The translations under genes and the position numbers were made by a program. Under the pieces are notes generated by a model. It did no database searches. It was not told where the DNA came from and saw only the letters and a program-made list of their open reading frames with translations. A DNA stretch of 8,605 bases from Burkholderiales bacterium. Lineage in GTDB: Bacteria > Pseudomonadota > Gammaproteobacteria > Burkholderiales > Burkholderiaceae. Within the stretch, counting starts at the first letter, position 1; each line of letters begins with the position of its first letter. Location of the stretch: the NCBI GenBank assembly GCA_947372535.1, contig CANBUA010000212.1, positions 1 through 8,605 on the forward strand, given 5' to 3'. Shown here piece by piece: positions 6,908 through 8,605 of this stretch.

Positions 6908-7095
6908 TTTTGTTCGCGCACCATTGGCGCGGGCTTGGTTTGGCCAGATCGGCCTGACTTTTGCCTGCTGCCCTCATTGGTGCGCATTGTCGAAGACCAC
7001 CGTCTGGCCCTCACACTTGGCCAGACTCGCGTCGGACACCTTGGCCCCCTGTGTGGTCTGGTTCATCTGGCGTCAGATTCATTGAGGACATCAAC
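6908..7095 (+). promoter_or_regulatory. Long structured leader of rpsD
   Basis: The predicted 5' untranslated region contains no ATG, so no ATG-initiated leader peptide. It can form several perfect stems, some mutually exclusive: GCGCACCA (6916-6923) with TGGTGCGC (6978-6985), against the local CGCGC/GCGCG hairpin (6915-6919 with 6927-6931); and GTCTGGCC (7002-7009) with GGCCAGAC (7019-7026), against CCAGAC (7021-7026) with GTCTGG (7056-7061). TTGGCCAGA occurs twice (6940-6948, 7017-7025). The leader ends in GAGGA (7084-7088), the rpsD Shine-Dalgarno. By position it is a candidate for autoregulation by S4; this is inference. Confidence 0.5.
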
Positions 7096-7719
7096 GTGGC
7101 ACGTTACCTGGGCCCTAAGGCCAAACTGTCTCGCCGTGAAGGCACCGACCTGTTCCTGAAAAGCGCTCGCCGCCCGATCAGCGACAAGGCCAAATTCGAT
7201 TCGAAGCCCGGTCAGCATGGCCGCACTTCGGGTTCGCGCACCTCGGACTTCGGTCTGCAACTGCGTGAAAAGCAAAAGGTCAAGCGCATGTACGGCGTGC
7301 TGGAGAAGCAATTCCGCCGCTATTTCGCTGAAGCCGAACGCCGCAAGGGCAACACCGGTTCGAACCTGCTGGTTCTGCTGGAATCGCGCTTGGACAACGT
7401 CGTCTACCGCCTGGGTTTTGGTTCGACTCGCGCCGAAGCTCGCCAACTGGTGGGCCACAAGGGCGTGACCGTGAACGGTCAAGTCGTGAACATCCCGTCC
7501 TACAACGTCAAGGCTGGCGATGTCGTCGGCGTGCGTGAAAAGGCGAAGAAGCAGGTCCGCGTTGTGGAAGCTCTGAAGCTGGCCGAGTCCATCGGCTTGC
7601 CCGGTTGGGTCACGGTCGATGCGACCAAGCTCGAAGGCGTGTTCAAGAAGGCGCCTGACCGTGATGAATTCGGTGCTGACATCAACGAATCGTTGATCGT
7701 CGAACTGTACTCGCGTTGA
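7096..7719 (+). CDS. rpsD: 30S ribosomal protein S4 (uS4), zinc-free form
   Basis: S4 is a primary 16S rRNA-binding protein that nucleates 30S assembly, lines the mRNA entry channel and affects decoding accuracy (ram mutations). In E. coli it also represses the alpha operon. The 207-residue product matches: [20 protein letters not shown] at the N-terminus without the zinc-binding cysteines, [17 protein letters not shown] (about 57-73), an S4 RNA-binding domain at about 97-160 ([21 protein letters not shown]), and the ending [14 protein letters not shown]. The frame is open upstream to 6961, but that extension resembles nothing; the GTG start gives the family N-terminus and has GAGGA seven bases before it. 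Unlike in E. coli, it is separated from rpsK by 345 bases with a terminator and a promoter. Confidence 0.97.
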   Translation: MARYLGPKAKLSRREGTDLFLKSARRPISDKAKFDSKPGQHGRTSGSRTSDFGLQLREKQKVKRMYGVLEKQFRRYFAEAERRKGNTGSNLLVLLESRLDNVVYRLGFGSTRAEARQLVGHKGVTVNGQVVNIPSYNVKAGDVVGVREKAKKQVRVVEALKLAESIGLPGWVTVDATKLEGVFKKAPDRDEFGADINESLIVELYSR

Positions 7720-7724
7720 TTTTT

Positions 7725-7783
7725 CAGGACCGCTGGGTGCTGGCTGTTTGGCCGCGCCCTGTCGGTCCTGTTGTCGTTTTTTT
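7725..7783 (+). terminator. Large hairpin and T-run between rpsD and rpoA
   Basis: CAGGACCG (7725-7732) pairs with CGGTCCTG (7763-7770). Inside, GGGTGC (7735-7740) pairs with GCGCCC (7754-7759, one G-T pair), and GGC (7742-7744) with GCC (7751-7753), closing a six-base loop. Together this gives 17 pairs with one internal loop and one bulge. Seven Ts follow at 7777-7783, six bases after the stem. It looks like an intrinsic terminator with a slightly displaced T-tract. Because rpoA follows without a visible promoter, partial termination (attenuation) is more plausible than a full stop. Confidence 0.6.
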
Positions 7784-7789
7784 CAAAGT

Positions 7790-7807
7790 TCGGTTGGCGA
7801 CAACCGA
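7790..7807 (+). promoter_or_regulatory. GNRA-loop hairpin upstream of rpoA
   Basis: TCGGTTG (7790-7796) pairs with CAACCGA (7801-7807) around a GCGA loop, a GNRA-type tetraloop. The downstream arm can instead pair through CGACAAC (7798-7804) with GTTGTCG (7770-7776), a segment that joins the preceding large hairpin to its T-run. The two pairings exclude each other, so this element could influence whether that hairpin terminates. The hairpins are seen directly; the regulatory role is inferred. Confidence 0.4.
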
Positions 7808-7862
7808 TTCATCCATCAGCCTTATCGGTGTAACGAGCCGAGGGTATTGACAGGAAGGCCTC

Positions 7863-8605
7863 ATGCAAACCACGTTGCTGAAACCCAAAGCCATCCAGGT
7901 GGAGCCGCTCGGCGGCCACCGCGCCAAGGTCACACTCGAGCCTTTCGAGCGTGGCTATGGTCACACCCTGGGGAACGCCCTGCGTCGCGTTCTGCTGTCC
8001 TCGATGGTGGGTTTTGCGCCAACGGAAGTCACCATCGCCGGTGTTCTGCACGAGTACTCGACCCTGGACGGTGTCCAGGAAGACGTCGTGCACATCATGC
8101 TGAACCTCAAGGGCGTGGTCTTCCGGCTGCACAACCGTGACGAAGTCACCCTGGTGCTGCGCAAGGATGGCGAAGGCGCCGTCACGGCCGCTGACATCCA
8201 GACGCCTCACGACGTCGAGATCGTCAACCCCAACCACGTGATCTGCCACCTGTCGCAAGGCGGCAAGCTGGACATGCAGATCAAGGTGGAAAAGGGCCGC
8301 GGCTATGTGCCCGGTACGCTGCGCCGTTACGGCGAAGAAACCAAGGCCATCGGTCGCATCGTCCTGGACGCTTCTTTTGCGCCGGTCCGCCGCGTGAGCT
8401 ACACGGTCGAAAGCGCCCGTGTGGAACAACGCACCGACCTGGACAAGCTGGTCATGGAGATCGAAACCAACGGCGCCATCTCGCCTGAGGAAGCGATCCG
8501 TTCGTCGGCCAAGATCTTGGTTGAGCAACTGGCCGTGTTCGCACAACTGGAAGGCAGCGAGATCGCCGCGTTCGACGCGCCTGCCAAGGCTGCGCAGAAC
8601 TTCGA
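7863..8605 (+). CDS. rpoA: RNA polymerase alpha subunit, partial (3' end beyond window)
   Basis: RpoA forms the dimer on which beta and beta' assemble, and its C-terminal domain binds UP elements and activators. About 247 residues of a protein of roughly 330 are visible; the C-terminal domain lies mostly or wholly beyond the edge. The N-terminal assembly domain is intact: [20 protein letters not shown] (about 22-41) with the conserved double arginine R41-R42, then [20 protein letters not shown], an insertion domain with [17 protein letters not shown], and [16 protein letters not shown]. The visible part ends in the alanine-rich linker. The start is set by AGGAAGG (7852-7858) four bases upstream. 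No frameshift or stop is seen up to the edge. By family order rplQ should follow. Confidence 0.97.
   Translation, partial: MQTTLLKPKAIQVEPLGGHRAKVTLEPFERGYGHTLGNALRRVLLSSMVGFAPTEVTIAGVLHEYSTLDGVQEDVVHIMLNLKGVVFRLHNRDEVTLVLRKDGEGAVTAADIQTPHDVEIVNPNHVICHLSQGGKLDMQIKVEKGRGYVPGTLRRYGEETKAIGRIVLDASFAPVRRVSYTVESARVEQRTDLDKLVMEIETNGAISPEEAIRSSAKILVEQLAVFAQLEGSEIAAFDAPAKAAQNF

Noticed and set aside
6961..7095. N-terminal extension of S4 by 45 residues
   Set aside because: The extension matches nothing in S4; the GTG at 7096 has a good Shine-Dalgarno and gives the conserved ARYLGP start.
6861..7159. Small plus-strand frames in the rpsK-rpsD gap as possible genes
   Set aside because: They begin upstream of or within the promoter and run into rpsD out of frame, lack Shine-Dalgarno sites, and have low-complexity cysteine- and tryptophan-rich products. 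The predicted leader has no ATG.
7848..7853. TTGACA as a -35 box for rpoA
   Set aside because: It lies only nine bases before the rpoA start codon and has no -10 downstream at a proper distance; it is part of the ribosome-binding region.
7809..8546. Long open frame on the minus strand (245 codons) opposite rpoA
   Set aside because: It is an antisense shadow of a GC-rich, highly conserved gene; the translation is rich in H, D, Q and R with no recognisable domain.

Overview
The window is a block of ribosomal-protein genes: the complete spc operon followed by most of the alpha operon, all on the + strand. The order is rplN-rplX-rplE-rpsN-rpsH-rplF-rplR-rpsE-rpmD-rplO-secY-rpmJ-rpsM-rpsK-rpsD-rpoA, and rpoA runs off the right edge. 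The gene order, moderately high GC, 207-residue S4 and the RpoA and SecY sequences point to a betaproteobacterium of the order Burkholderiales, probably Comamonadaceae. The family is an inference from protein resemblance, not from a search.

Layout. Bases 1-152 contain no recognisable gene (no S17 end) and are taken as the upstream region of the spc operon. Bases 153-4287 hold ten tightly packed 50S/30S protein genes with short gaps and good Shine-Dalgarno sites; rpmD and rplO overlap in TAATG. secY (SecYEG channel) follows 20 bases later without a visible Shine-Dalgarno. A 150-base gap with a hairpin separates it from rpmJ. This is where many Burkholderiales carry infA, and infA is absent here. 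rpmJ, rpsM and rpsK follow.

The unusual part is the alpha-operon half. In E. coli rpsM-rpsK-rpsD-rpoA-rplQ are one unit, with S4 (rpsD product) repressing from a leader in front of rpsM. Here rpsK is followed by a strong intrinsic-terminator hairpin. A 345-base gap then contains a near-consensus sigma-70 promoter with dyad symmetries around its spacer and -10, and a leader of about 190 nt with several mutually exclusive stems before the GTG start of rpsD. A second large hairpin with a T-run, then a GNRA-type hairpin, lies between rpsD and rpoA. The layout suggests that rpsD-rpoA is a separate unit with its own control, possibly S4 autoregulation and attenuation before rpoA.

Working together, the genes supply subunits of both ribosomal subunits, the Sec channel and the RNA polymerase alpha subunit, the standard growth-rate-coupled set. 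I found no mobile element, CRISPR array, tRNA, rRNA or novel protein system. What merits a second look is regulatory and lies in the gaps between genes.
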